Positions 49,826 through 58,878 of a stretch of 64,000 bases of DNA are shown piece after piece; the first letter of the stretch is position 1; every line of letters starts with the position of its first letter. The notes under the pieces are model-generated. The model was not told the DNA's origin. It searched no databases and saw nothing but the letters and a program-made list of their open reading frames with translations. The translations under genes and the position numbers were made by a program. The stretch covers positions 1 through 64,000 of the forward strand of contig NZ_LNNB01000026.1 in assembly GCF_001747895.1 (NCBI RefSeq). The letters run 5' to 3'. This DNA comes from Staphylococcus equorum (GTDB lineage Bacteria > Bacillota > Bacilli > Staphylococcales > Staphylococcaceae).

Positions 49826-52723
49826 ATGAAGAAATTAGTGGTTTATGGTAGTTTTTCATCAATGAATGAAGTTGAAGAAATCGTAACACATTGTAGAGAT
49901 GAATATAAAAAAATTATTATAGCGTATCATATAAAATCTATGATACAAGCTGAAATTGAAGACATTAATGGTATTGATCTCGTACTAAAATATAAAAATT
50001 TAAGTGACTTGGCTATATTTGAAACTGAAGACTATCAAATCATAAGTCTAAATGAACTTTTATATGAAAAATATGATTTTAAAATGAGCATTGTAATACC
50101 TGTATATAATACAGAGCAATACATTGAAGAAACATTAGAAAGTATTATTAAACAAAATATGAATTTAGAGGATATACAGATTATTCTTGTGAATGATGGG
50201 TCGACGGATAATTCAGATGCTATATTAACTGAATATAGAAATAGGTATCCTAATAACATTTATTATATAAGTAAAAAAAATGAAGGGGTTTCTATCGCTA
50301 GAAATACAGGATTAAAGTATGTAAGAGGTAAATATGTGAACTTTCTTGATTCGGATGACAAGTGGGGACTTACAACTTTAAAGAATGTATATAATTATTT
50401 TGAGATGAATCCTACGCTTGACGTTATCTCTACAAGGTTAAGGTTTTTTGACAATATTGTTGGAGATCATCCCTTAAATTTTAAATATGAAAACAAAGTA
50501 AATAAAGTCGTGGATTTAAAACAAGATTACGATTATATTCAAATGAATGTTGCTTCTGCGTTTTTTAGAACGTCAGCTATTAAAGGTATAACATTTGATA
50601 CTTCATTAAAATATGGTGAAGATGCTAAATTTGTTTACAATATTATTAAACAAACTTTTAAGATTGGTTTAATGAGCTACACGCAAGGTTGTTATTGGTA
50701 TAGAAAAAGAAAAGACGAATCATCAGCTATAGATAAAGCATTATCTAACCCAACATTTTATAGTCCGACTATTGAAAGATTCCATAATTACTTAATCAAT
50801 GATAGCTATGACAATAAAATTCCTAAGTACGTACAAATGATGATTTTATATGATTTACAATATAGATTAAGTTATCAAAATATTACCCTTTCAACCCTGA
50901 ACAGTAAACAACTAGAAAAATATACAAACCAAATCATTCATTTACTTAAACGAATGGATGACGACGTAATCTCTAATGCGCATTTAAAGCAAATTAATGC
51001 TGTGTATCAAATCGCTATTTTATCAGTGAAGTATGAAGGAACAAATTTAAATATAAAGCACGAAAGCGGAGAATATAAAATATATTCTAACCAGATTTTT
51101 ATTAAAAATGTGAGTGATATGTATTTAAAGACAGAATATCTTTATGAAAAAAACAAACTATTAAAATGCGGATATAGCTTACCAAATATTAACATGAATA
51201 TTGATGTTATACCTGTAGTAATAATTAATAAAGAAGAAATCGTTCGACCTGTTCAGGAAACGATTATAACATCACAAAAATTTTTGAATAAAAACATAAG
51301 TTATAATAAATTTTACAGATTTGATATACATTTAAATGACGACATCAAGCAGATAGAATTAAAATATCTTGTGAATCATAATAATTTAGAAAAGATTAAC
51401 CAAGTCAGTAAAACACAGCATACGAATTTTAGTAATACGAGGATTCCATTTAAACAATACGCTAATAGAATGTTAAGAATTGAAGATAATAAGAAGATTC
51501 TCAATATTAAAAAGAAGCGGCTTATTGTATTGAAAAATATACTTGGCTTACTTAAAAATAAAAAAACGAGAAAGTCAGCTATATATAAAATAGTAGGCAT
51601 TATTAATAAAAAAAGAAGTAATGACAAAATATGGTTATTTGTCGATAGATTAGATAAGGCAGGTGATAACGCAGAAGCATTGTTTGATTTTGTGGTAAAA
51701 AATAAACCTGACGTTAAAGCATATTTTCTTATTTATCCTTCTAGCCCAGACTTTGTAAAGTTACGTGAAAAATATGGTAATAAGGTTGTTGCATTTAATA
51801 GTAAAAGACACCATATACTCATGTTTAAAACAAACAAATTTTTCACATCACACTCAGAAGCATATCTGTTTAATCCGTTTGGTGTCATCAATGGAAAATT
51901 TATCAGAGAGCTTTTAGACTTTGAATTCATATTTTTACAACATGGTGTGATTCAAAACGACTTATCTACGTTATTACATAAACGGAACAAACCAATAGAT
52001 TATTTTATTACAAGTGCTGAAGCAGAGAAAAGAGAAATTATAGAAAAATATGGTTTTAGCGAGCAAGAAGTGATACTTTCAGGATTATCTAGGTTTGATT
52101 TATTAAGTCACAATAAAAAAAGCACTGAGCAAGTTATAACCATCATGCCTACTTGGAGACCTCATCTACTTGAAGTAAGTGATAAACAATTCGTAGCAAG
52201 TCATTTTTATAAATCCATCTATGCATTAATAACTCATCCTAAGATTCAACAAATAGCCAAACATAAGAACAATAAAATTAATTTGTGCTTACATCCAAGA
52301 ATGCAAGATAGATTTTCTAAATTTTTTAAGCAGATTACATATATCAACATTCCTAATCAATTTAGTTATAAAGATATCATTAGCAATACCAACTTATTAA
52401 TAACAGATGTATCGTCTATCGCATTTGATATTGCTTATTTAAGAAAACCAATCATTTATTATCAATTTGATATTGATGAAATTTATAGATATTCAGTGTA
52501 CACTCCAGGCTATTTCAACTATGAACAAAATGGTTTTGGTCCTGTAACTTATGATGTATGTTCATTAGTAAAAGAAGTCGTTAAAATTAGAAAAAACAAC
52601 TTCAAAGCAAGCAAGTTTTACTTAAGAAGAAGTGCTATGTTTTTCAAATATCATGATCAAAACAATAGACAACGAACTGTAGAGTTAATATCAGAGCAAT
52701 CACTAAGTTATAAGCCGTATTGA
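49826..52723 (+). CDS. Large GT2 / TagF-type fusion, surface polymer synthesis
   Basis: This 965-residue protein has three parts. Residues 1-84 are an unrecognised cap (MKKLVVYGSF...) of alpha/beta character. Residues 86-330 are a GT2 domain (SIVIPVYNTEQYI, LVNDGSTDNS, DSDD at 175-178, ED at 265-266). Residues 600-965 are a CDP-glycerol glycerophosphotransferase-like domain with LQHGVI (H706), MPTWRPH, CLHPRMQDRF, and TDVSS at 860-864, where the family usually has TDYSS. Between them lie about 250 residues of linker. No membrane span is seen; such enzymes bind the inner membrane face. It stands alone, followed by two acetyltransferase genes, and is AT-rich with many ATA and AAA codons. The polymer is unknown. 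Confidence 0.86.
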   Translation: MKKLVVYGSFSSMNEVEEIVTHCRDEYKKIIIAYHIKSMIQAEIEDINGIDLVLKYKNLSDLAIFETEDYQIISLNELLYEKYDFKMSIVIPVYNTEQYIEETLESIIKQNMNLEDIQIILVNDGSTDNSDAILTEYRNRYPNNIYYISKKNEGVSIARNTGLKYVRGKYVNFLDSDDKWGLTTLKNVYNYFEMNPTLDVISTRLRFFDNIVGDHPLNFKYENKVNKVVDLKQDYDYIQMNVASAFFRTSAIKGITFDTSLKYGEDAKFVYNIIKQTFKIGLMSYTQGCYWYRKRKDESSAIDKALSNPTFYSPTIERFHNYLINDSYDNKIPKYVQMMILYDLQYRLSYQNITLSTLNSKQLEKYTNQIIHLLKRMDDDVISNAHLKQINAVYQIAILSVKYEGTNLNIKHESGEYKIYSNQIFIKNVSDMYLKTEYLYEKNKLLKCGYSLPNINMNIDVIPVVIINKEEIVRPVQETIITSQKFLNKNISYNKFYRFDIHLNDDIKQIELKYLVNHNNLEKINQVSKTQHTNFSNTRIPFKQYANRMLRIEDNKKILNIKKKRLIVLKNILGLLKNKKTRKSAIYKIVGIINKKRSNDKIWLFVDRLDKAGDNAEALFDFVVKNKPDVKAYFLIYPSSPDFVKLREKYGNKVVAFNSKRHHILMFKTNKFFTSHSEAYLFNPFGVINGKFIRELLDFEFIFLQHGVIQNDLSTLLHKRNKPIDYFITSAEAEKREIIEKYGFSEQEVILSGLSRFDLLSHNKKSTEQVITIMPTWRPHLLEVSDKQFVASHFYKSIYALITHPKIQQIAKHKNNKINLCLHPRMQDRFSKFFKQITYINIPNQFSYKDIISNTNLLITDVSSIAFDIAYLRKPIIYYQFDIDEIYRYSVYTPGYFNYEQNGFGPVTYDVCSLVKEVVKIRKNNFKASKFYLRRSAMFFKYHDQNNRQRTVELISEQSLSYKPY

Positions 52724-52791
52724 ATGATACGCTTTCATAGTTAAAAATGTTATAGTTTAGATAACAGATAGCGCTATGAAGGGGATTTTAG

Positions 52792-53364
52792 ATGACAAAA
52801 AATTTAGGGTTGCATTTTACTACGCAACGCCTTATCATTAGACCGTTGGAAGAAAATGATTACGAAACATGGTTGCGTGGTTTTGTAAACCGTAAGCCAT
52901 CTCAATTTAAATATGATAAAGGCCAAGTAGATATGTCACATGCGACTGAACCGTGGTTTGCAGCACTTATAGTAAGGCAACAACAAGCTATTGAAGCAGA
53001 TGATTTATATATCTTTGGGATTTTTGATGAAGATATGAATCATTTAGGGATGCTTGATATTAAAAACTTAAGCCGTGACAATTTTCAGTGGGCTGAAATT
53101 GGTTATTTTATTCATAATCAATACTGGAATCAAGGCTTTGCTTATGAAGCAGTGGCAGAATTAGTTAAACAAGCACGAGATACGTTGCATTTTCACAGAC
53201 TTGAAGCACATATCAATATAGATAATGTGCCTTCAATCGGTTTGATTGAAAAAGTGGGCTTTCAATTCGAATGTGTACGCAAAGGTTTCATATTTGAGGA
53301 TGGCAAATGGACAGATCATTATGTGTACTATTTAAATACACACAACGAAATCATAGATGAGTAA
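52792..53364 (+). CDS. GNAT acetyltransferase, RimJ/RimL type
   Basis: This 190-residue N-acetyltransferase has an N-terminal FTTQRLIIRPLEENDYETWLRG. The acetyl-CoA binding region is IGYFIHNQYWNQGFAYEAVAEL, where WNQGFA stands for the usual R-x-x-G-x-G/A loop, and it is followed by HRLEAHINIDNVPSIGLIEKVGF. This subgroup acetylates ribosomal proteins or small amines, but the substrate is not deducible. AGGGGA precedes the ATG. The start of the next acetyltransferase gene lies 31 bp downstream. Confidence 0.85.
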   Translation: MTKNLGLHFTTQRLIIRPLEENDYETWLRGFVNRKPSQFKYDKGQVDMSHATEPWFAALIVRQQQAIEADDLYIFGIFDEDMNHLGMLDIKNLSRDNFQWAEIGYFIHNQYWNQGFAYEAVAELVKQARDTLHFHRLEAHINIDNVPSIGLIEKVGFQFECVRKGFIFEDGKWTDHYVYYLNTHNEIIDE

Positions 53365-53395
53365 TAGTAATAACTTAGAAGGAAGGAGTGTCAAC

Positions 53396-53902
53396 ATGGT
53401 TGAATTTAGAGAATTAACAATGGGTGACGAAGCAATGTATTGTGATTATATGAGAGAATGGATTGATCATGATGAAAAGGTAGTGCCTGAGATTACAAAC
53501 ATTACGAAATATAGTGATTTTGAAGAAATAGTTCACGAATTAGCAGATAACAAATCACACGACCAAACTGTAGATAATACGACATTGTTTTTAATAGATG
53601 ATGATGAAATCATCGGTGCTGCCAATATTCGTCATAACTTAAACGATAGACTGAAAAAAGTCGGCGGCCATGTTGGCTACGGCATTCGTAATAAACACCG
53701 TGGCAAAGGTTTTGGCAACAAGTTGTTGAAGAAATCTTTAGACTACTTATCAAGAATTGGTGTTCAAGAAGCTTTGATTACTTGTGATCAAGATAATGAA
53801 GTTTCCGTAGCAGTAATTAAGCATAACGGTGGCGAAGAAATCGAACCTTCTACATTGGATGATGGTACAGTCATACGCCGTTTCCAGATTGAGATAGCAT
53901 AA
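53396..53902 (+). CDS. GNAT family N-acetyltransferase
   Basis: This 168-residue GNAT protein has the acetyl-CoA loop RNKHRGKGFGNKLLK (about 96-110) and the C-terminal ITCDQDNEVSVAVIKHNGGEE. The ATG at 53396 is chosen because GGAAGGAG sits seven bases upstream; a GTG- or ATG-led extension into the previous gene has no site. It is in tandem with another GNAT gene, but the two sequences are only distantly alike, so this is not a recent duplication. The substrate is unknown. Confidence 0.85.
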   Translation: MVEFRELTMGDEAMYCDYMREWIDHDEKVVPEITNITKYSDFEEIVHELADNKSHDQTVDNTTLFLIDDDEIIGAANIRHNLNDRLKKVGGHVGYGIRNKHRGKGFGNKLLKKSLDYLSRIGVQEALITCDQDNEVSVAVIKHNGGEEIEPSTLDDGTVIRRFQIEIA

Positions 53903-53920
53903 TAATAGAATGTGAATTTT

Positions 53921-53954
53921 AAAGTTGTTAGCCAATGTGCTGACAACTTTTTTT
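53921..53954 (+). terminator. Terminator after the acetyltransferase pair
   Basis: AAAGTTGTTAGC (53921-53932) pairs with GCTGACAACTTT (53939-53950), one G-T pair, followed by T. Confidence 0.88.
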
Positions 53955-53989
53955 GATTTATAATACTATAATCTTTAAATCATCAATTA

Positions 53990-54005
53990 ATGTAACCGCA
54001 AACAT
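53990..54005. promoter_or_regulatory. CcpA (cre) site before the CoA-transferase operon
   Basis: ATGTAACCGCAAACAT fits the cre consensus WTGNAANCGNWWNCAW at every position. A -10 TATAAT lies 30 bp downstream (54035-54040) with a poor -35, so CcpA would sit just upstream of or over the -35. Repression by glucose of acetoacetate/3-hydroxybutyrate use would make physiological sense. Confidence 0.75.
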
Positions 54006-54088
54006 AAATAAAAGACTTCACTAGCAGTTTCAAGTATAATCGTTTTTAGTACTAGGTGTTAAAAAATAGATAGAAATGAGGTTTATTT

Positions 54089-54793
54089 ATGTCGAAAGTA
54101 ATTAAGGATATACATACAGCATTCGATGGACTAGAGGATGGTATGACTGTGCTTGCTGGTGGCTTTGGGTTATGTGGCATACCAGAACATGCTATCGAAG
54201 CAATCCGTACGAAGGGTACGAAAGCTTTAACAGTAGTAAGTAATAACTGTGGTGTAGATGATTTTGGCTTAGGCCGTTTATTAGAGAAACAACAAATTGA
54301 TAAAATGATTAGTTCCTACGTGGGTGAAAATAAAATATTTGAACAACAATTAATTAATGGTGAATTAGATGTAGAATTAACACCACAAGGTACATTAGCT
54401 GAGAAATTACGCTCAGGTGGCGCAGGTATACCTGCTTTTTATACGAAAACAGGTGTAGGTACGTTAATTGCTGAAGGTAAAGAAACACGTGAATTTGATG
54501 GTGAAACGTATGTGATGGAACGTGCGATTAAAGGTGATTTTGGTATTGTAAAAGCGCAAAAAGCAGATACTTTTGGCAATTTAGTTTTTGAAAAAACTGC
54601 GCGTAATTTCAATCCCTTATGTGCGATGGCTGCCACAACGACTGTCGTTGAAGTTGAAGAATTAGTTGAAGTTGGAGAAATTGATCCGGATGAAGTACAT
54701 ATGTCAGGCGTTTACGTCGACTTTATTTATTTAGGAGAGCATTTTGAAAAACGCATTGAGAAACGCACAGTGAAGGAGGCTAATCATGGATAA
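54089..54793 (+). CDS. scoA: 3-oxoacid CoA-transferase, subunit A
   Basis: This is the alpha subunit (234 residues) of a succinyl-CoA:acetoacetate or related CoA-transferase. The N-terminal GMTVLAGGFGLCGIPEHAI is the family's CoA-binding signature. GAGG lies eight bases before the ATG. The stop overlaps scoB by 8 nt, as expected for stoichiometric subunits. With bdhA downstream it forms a pathway from 3-hydroxybutyrate through acetoacetate to acetoacetyl-CoA. Confidence 0.93.
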   Translation: MSKVIKDIHTAFDGLEDGMTVLAGGFGLCGIPEHAIEAIRTKGTKALTVVSNNCGVDDFGLGRLLEKQQIDKMISSYVGENKIFEQQLINGELDVELTPQGTLAEKLRSGGAGIPAFYTKTGVGTLIAEGKETREFDGETYVMERAIKGDFGIVKAQKADTFGNLVFEKTARNFNPLCAMAATTTVVEVEELVEVGEIDPDEVHMSGVYVDFIYLGEHFEKRIEKRTVKEANHG

Positions 54794-55433
54794 ACAATTA
54801 CAGCGTAAGAAGATTATTCAACGTGCTGCACAAGAGATTAAAAGCGATATGGTAATTAATTTAGGTATTGGTATGCCTACGCTTGTGGCCAATGAAATCA
54901 ATGACCACGTAGAGAATGTCTTTTTCCAATCTGAAAATGGTTTGTTAGGTATCGGAACTTATCCAACAGACGCCGAAGTGGACCCAGACTTAATCAATGC
55001 AGGTAAAGAAACGGTGACTGCTGCGAAAGGTGCGTCGTATTTTGATAATGCGGAATCCTTCGCTATGATTCGTGGTGGACATATCGACTTAGCAATCCTT
55101 GGGGGCATGGAAGTCTCGCAAACTGGAGATTTAGCCAATTACATGATTCCAGGTAAATTAGTCAAAGGTATGGGTGGGGCGATGGATTTAGTCGTCGGCG
55201 CACAAAAGGTCGTCGTAATTATGGATCACATGAATAAACATGGTGAGTCTAAGATTAAAGCACAATGTGAATTACCACTCACAGGTGCTGGCGTCGTTAA
55301 CACATTAATTACAGATTTAGCAGTATTTCAATTTGAACACGGAGTGATGAAGCTTGTTGAATTGCAAGATGGTGTCACTTTGGAAGAAGTTGAAGCCAAT
55401 ACAGAAGCGCAATTTGAAAATCATTTGAAGTAG
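54786..55433 (+). CDS. scoB: 3-oxoacid CoA-transferase, subunit B
   Basis: This is the beta subunit (215 residues). The catalytic glutamate that forms the CoA thioester is E50 in FQSENGLLGIG, and the N-terminal VINLGIGMPTLVANEI is typical. GAAGGAGG lies within the end of scoA, so translation is coupled. The exact CoA acceptor (acetoacetate versus another 3-oxoacid) is taken from the neighbouring dehydrogenase. Confidence 0.93.
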   Translation: MDKQLQRKKIIQRAAQEIKSDMVINLGIGMPTLVANEINDHVENVFFQSENGLLGIGTYPTDAEVDPDLINAGKETVTAAKGASYFDNAESFAMIRGGHIDLAILGGMEVSQTGDLANYMIPGKLVKGMGGAMDLVVGAQKVVVIMDHMNKHGESKIKAQCELPLTGAGVVNTLITDLAVFQFEHGVMKLVELQDGVTLEEVEANTEAQFENHLK

Positions 55434-55442
55434 GTGTGGAGA

Positions 55443-56219
55443 ATGGTCAAAGATAAAGTAGTCATTATTACAGGTGCGGCAAGTGGTATCGGTTTAGGGA
55501 TTGCAAGAGTGTTTTTAGAAAATGGTGCTAAAGTCGTGTTAGCTGATTTAAATAATGAAAAGTTAGCTCAAGAAACGCATGATTTGAAAGACCAAGGTTA
55601 CGATTGCATGCCAGTTCAAGTAGATGTCACTGACGAAGTAGCAGTTAAGAATATGGTAGATGTAACTGTAGCAAAGTATGGTCGTTTAGACATTTTATTT
55701 AATAACGCAGGTTTACAACATGTTGAAAGTATCGAATCATTCCCAACTGACAAGTTCAGACAAATGATTGATATCATGTTAACTGGCAGTTTTATTGGTA
55801 CAAAATATGCATTGCCGATTATGAAAGAACAACAATTTGGTCGTATATTAAATATGGCTTCAATTAATGGCGTGATTGGTTTTGCTGGAAAAGCAGCCTA
55901 TAACAGCGCTAAACACGGCATTATCGGTTTAACAAAAGTCTCAGCTTTGGAAACGGCGGCGGAGGGCATTACAGTCAATGCGATTTGTCCTGGCTACATA
56001 GATACGCCACTCGTACGTAATCAAATGGCAGATTTAGCTAAAGATAGAGGCGTCGACGTAGAGCAAGTGTTAGAAGACGTGTTATATCCATTGATTCCAC
56101 AAAAACGTTTATTAGATATTAAAGATATCGCCGATTATGCATTATTCTTGTGTAGTGACAGCGCTAAAAGTGTTACCGGACAAGCTATTTTAATAGATGG
56201 TGGTTATACTGTTCAATAA
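55443..56219 (+). CDS. bdhA: 3-hydroxybutyrate dehydrogenase
   Basis: This classical short-chain dehydrogenase has 258 residues. The NAD motif is TGAASGIGLGIA, followed by NNAG, the catalytic serine in NMASINGVIG, and Y153/K157 in YNSAKHG. The long insert AKDRGVDVEQVLEDVLYPLIPQ before the substrate lid is typical of 3-hydroxybutyrate dehydrogenases. The ATG at 55443 is preferred over a GTG at 55434. It is the third gene of the sco operon with a 9-bp gap. Confidence 0.9.
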   Translation: MVKDKVVIITGAASGIGLGIARVFLENGAKVVLADLNNEKLAQETHDLKDQGYDCMPVQVDVTDEVAVKNMVDVTVAKYGRLDILFNNAGLQHVESIESFPTDKFRQMIDIMLTGSFIGTKYALPIMKEQQFGRILNMASINGVIGFAGKAAYNSAKHGIIGLTKVSALETAAEGITVNAICPGYIDTPLVRNQMADLAKDRGVDVEQVLEDVLYPLIPQKRLLDIKDIADYALFLCSDSAKSVTGQAILIDGGYTVQ

Positions 56220-56326
56220 TTAAAAGATATAAATAATATTTAATCTTAATTCAGTGATAATTTTCAATAAAAATATGTTACGTTATAGATAACTTAATAT
56301 ATTGATGACTTGAGGGTGAATTACTG

Positions 56327-56746
56327 ATGAAAGGTCCAGACGCAAATGATACAAGTTGGATATCTATTATTTTTACCATTGCTTGTCTTGCAATGTCAGA
56401 AATACTAGAAAATAGTTTGTATAATAAACTGCTCACTGCAGTTACGATTTTAATATTGATTTTTATTGTAATTCGCAGATTGAAAGTGACTTTATATGAT
56501 ATACAAACACAAGATGACAATATAAACACGTTTATGAGTGTGAAAGCTGACTATTGGATTTTATACGTTAAAGATATGATTGCTTATGGACTGATGGCAG
56601 CAATCTTTTTTGACTTTTTATTTATAAAAAATAGTTTGGCGTGGCTTATATTATTGATAATCGTCATTTTATTTGGACTCTTAATACTATTCGAGAATAA
56701 ATTTGAAAAGAAAACCGACATTCTTGAAACAAATGATACGGAATAG
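56327..56746 (+). CDS. Small membrane protein of unknown function
   Basis: This 139-residue protein has about four hydrophobic segments (about 11-27, 34-50, 82-101, 106-124) and charged ends (N-terminal MKGPDANDTSW, C-terminal KFEKKTDILETNDTE). GAGGGTG precedes the ATG. It stands 9 bp before the ornithine-cyclodeaminase-like gene, so the two are probably co-transcribed. I do not recognise the family. Confidence 0.72.
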   Translation: MKGPDANDTSWISIIFTIACLAMSEILENSLYNKLLTAVTILILIFIVIRRLKVTLYDIQTQDDNINTFMSVKADYWILYVKDMIAYGLMAAIFFDFLFIKNSLAWLILLIIVILFGLLILFENKFEKKTDILETNDTE

Positions 56747-56755
56747 AGGTGTTTT

Positions 56756-57718
56756 ATGCTTTTTATAAGTGAAGAAGAACAAGCACAATTATTAGATATG
56801 TCAGAAATTGTTGAAGCAGTAGCGGAATCCCTATGTGCATATTCAGAGGGTAAGACTGATACACCTTTGCGCTATTCGTTACCTTTTAATGAAGATAACC
56901 GTTATCTCGTGATGCCGGCATTATCAGATGAATTGAAGATTGTCGGACTTAAGACAGTGACCGTGGCGCCCAATAATACTAAAGTCGGCAAGAAAACCAT
57001 CGTAGGTTCTGTTATTTTATCCGATTATGAAACGGGTGAAACACTAGCGGTACTCGAGGGATCTTATTTAACGAAGATACGCACAGGTGCGATATCAGGT
57101 GTGGCAACGAAATACCTTGCACGTGAAGACGCTAAAAGCTTATGTGTCATAGGCACAGGTGATCAAGCGGAAGGTCTTATTAAAGCAGTCCTCGCCGTAA
57201 GAGCGATTGACCGTATTCAGTTTTACAATCGCACGTATGAAAAAGCTGTGACCTTTGCTGAACAAGTACAAAGTGCATATCCAAATCTAGATTTAGCAGT
57301 GTTTGATAACGTAGAAGAGGCAATAGAAGACGCGGACGTCATCGTAACTGCTACCAATGCAACAGAACCAGTATTTCATAAGCGTTTAGCGCCAGGCGTT
57401 CACTTAAATGCTGTCGGTTCCTTTAAACCAGATATGCAAGAATTACCATCTCAAGCCATTGCTGATGCTGACAAGGTTGTTGTAGAAGCCGTAGAAGCGG
57501 CCATGGAAGAAACAGGAGACTTAATTAATCCCGTAGCAGAAGGTGTATTTAAGGCAGATGTTTTATACGGCGAACTCGGGAACATTGTTTCTGCAAAATT
57601 AGAAGGCAGACTATCAAAAGATGAAATTACGATTTTCAAATCCGTAGGCGTAGCCATCGTTGATATCGTAGTAGCCAATTACTTTTATCAAAGATTATTG
57701 GAACAACAAAGTGAATAA
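56756..57718 (+). CDS. Ornithine cyclodeaminase / mu-crystallin family protein
   Basis: This NAD(P)-dependent protein of 320 residues has a Rossmann motif VIGTGDQAEG (about 131-140), the substrate lysine/arginine region GLKTVTVAPNNTKVGKK, and LEGSYLTKIRTGAISGVA. The family covers ornithine cyclodeaminase, alanine dehydrogenase and imino-acid reductases, and related staphylococcal proteins make metallophore or siderophore precursors (SbnB), so the reaction is open. AGAGGTG lies only four bases before the ATG. It ends with a bidirectional terminator. Confidence 0.85.
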   Translation: MLFISEEEQAQLLDMSEIVEAVAESLCAYSEGKTDTPLRYSLPFNEDNRYLVMPALSDELKIVGLKTVTVAPNNTKVGKKTIVGSVILSDYETGETLAVLEGSYLTKIRTGAISGVATKYLAREDAKSLCVIGTGDQAEGLIKAVLAVRAIDRIQFYNRTYEKAVTFAEQVQSAYPNLDLAVFDNVEEAIEDADVIVTATNATEPVFHKRLAPGVHLNAVGSFKPDMQELPSQAIADADKVVVEAVEAAMEETGDLINPVAEGVFKADVLYGELGNIVSAKLEGRLSKDEITIFKSVGVAIVDIVVANYFYQRLLEQQSE

Positions 57719-57721
57719 ATC

Positions 57722-57757
57722 AAAAAATGACTATCATTAACTTGATAGTCATTTTTT
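57722..57757. terminator. Bidirectional terminator
   Basis: AAAAAATGACTATCA (57722-57736) pairs perfectly with TGATAGTCATTTTTT (57743-57757) over a 6-nt loop. Confidence 0.93.
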
Positions 57758-57804
57758 GATTCGTATAATATAAAGGGAATTTTTGATATACTTAAGATTA
57801 ATAC

Positions 57805-57840
57805 AAACTTTGCAAAATACATATACTATTTACAAAGTTT
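57805..57840. promoter_or_regulatory. Inverted repeat upstream of the epimerase operon
   Basis: AAACTTTG (57805-57812) and CAAAGTTT (57833-57840) form perfect arms, and the inside continues with AAATA/TATTT pairing, so about 13 of the 15 outer positions are symmetric. With no T tract it is not a terminator. It could be an operator for the polymer genes that start at 57918. Confidence 0.55.
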
Positions 57841-57917
57841 ACAATTTATTTTAAATAAGAAATAGATGCTTTTAAAAAGGGGAGTAAAGAATAATTTAAA
57901 CTAATGGGGGAAATAAA

Positions 57918-58853
57918 ATGAAAATATTAATTACAGGCGGCGCAGGTTTTATAGGTTCACATTTAGCAGAGTATTTTATTAATAGTAATTACGAGGTTTT
58001 TATTTTAGATAATTTAAGTACTGGTCATCGCTCTAATGTATCGTTCATTGATGATTTACATTTTATTGAAAATGATGTAACTAATAAAACACTTGTTCAA
58101 GACCTTATAAAGAAAGAACAATTTGATATTGTCATTCATTTAGCTGCTGTTGTAAGTGTAGTAGAAACAATAAATAACCCGATACTTTCTCAAAAGGTTA
58201 ATATCGATGGCACACTTAATATCTTAGAAGCTAATAGACAGTATAATGAGAATCTCAAAAAATTCGTTTTTGCTTCTTCAGCTGCAGTATATGGGAACAC
58301 TAAAGGTTTACCGAAACAAGTCGAAACATTTATAGATCCAGAATCACCTTACGCAATAGAAAAGTATGCAGGTGAACAATATACGAAATTGTATAATAAA
58401 TTATATGGCTTACCTACGACAGCATTAAGATTCTTTAATATATACGGTCCGAGACAAGATCCAAGCTCACCATATTCAGGGGTATTATCAATTATGCATA
58501 ATAAATTCCAAAATGATGAAGCATTTAAATTCTTTGGCGATGGTGAACAAACAAGAGATTTTGTATATGTGAAAGATTTAGTTCAAGCTGTATCCATTGT
58601 CATTAACAGTGCTAATGCGAACGGTGGAATTTATAATTTAGGTACTGGCAAACCATTGTCGTTACTTCAAATGTTTGATGAATTCAAAAAAATATATTCT
58701 AAAACGATTGATTACAGTTTTACTGAAGCAAGAAGTGGGGACATTAAACATTCTTATGCAGAAATTGATGATTTGAAAGCATTAGGTTATACACCAAAAT
58801 ATAGTGTAGAAGAAGGCTTGAAAGAGTATATCAACTACACTGATAATAATTAA
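57918..58853 (+). CDS. NAD-dependent nucleotide-sugar epimerase (GalE-like extended SDR)
   Basis: This 311-residue extended short-chain dehydrogenase has TGGAGFIGSHLAEYF as the NAD motif and the catalytic pair Y145/K149 in YAIEKYAGEQY. The substrate segment FFNIYGPRQDPSSPYSGVLS and DFVYVKDLV are typical of UDP-glucose/UDP-N-acetylglucosamine 4-epimerases. It most likely supplies a UDP-hexose or UDP-HexNAc to the transferases that follow 25 bp downstream. GGGGGA precedes the ATG. The exact sugar cannot be decided. Confidence 0.88.
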   Translation: MKILITGGAGFIGSHLAEYFINSNYEVFILDNLSTGHRSNVSFIDDLHFIENDVTNKTLVQDLIKKEQFDIVIHLAAVVSVVETINNPILSQKVNIDGTLNILEANRQYNENLKKFVFASSAAVYGNTKGLPKQVETFIDPESPYAIEKYAGEQYTKLYNKLYGLPTTALRFFNIYGPRQDPSSPYSGVLSIMHNKFQNDEAFKFFGDGEQTRDFVYVKDLVQAVSIVINSANANGGIYNLGTGKPLSLLQMFDEFKKIYSKTIDYSFTEARSGDIKHSYAEIDDLKALGYTPKYSVEEGLKEYINYTDNN

Positions 58854-58878
58854 AAAACTGGAGAATGGGAGTGAGATA

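Noticed and set aside
52722..52740. cre-like half site ACGCTTTCA before the first acetyltransferase gene
   Set aside because: Only one half matches the consensus; the left half does not, so it is not called.
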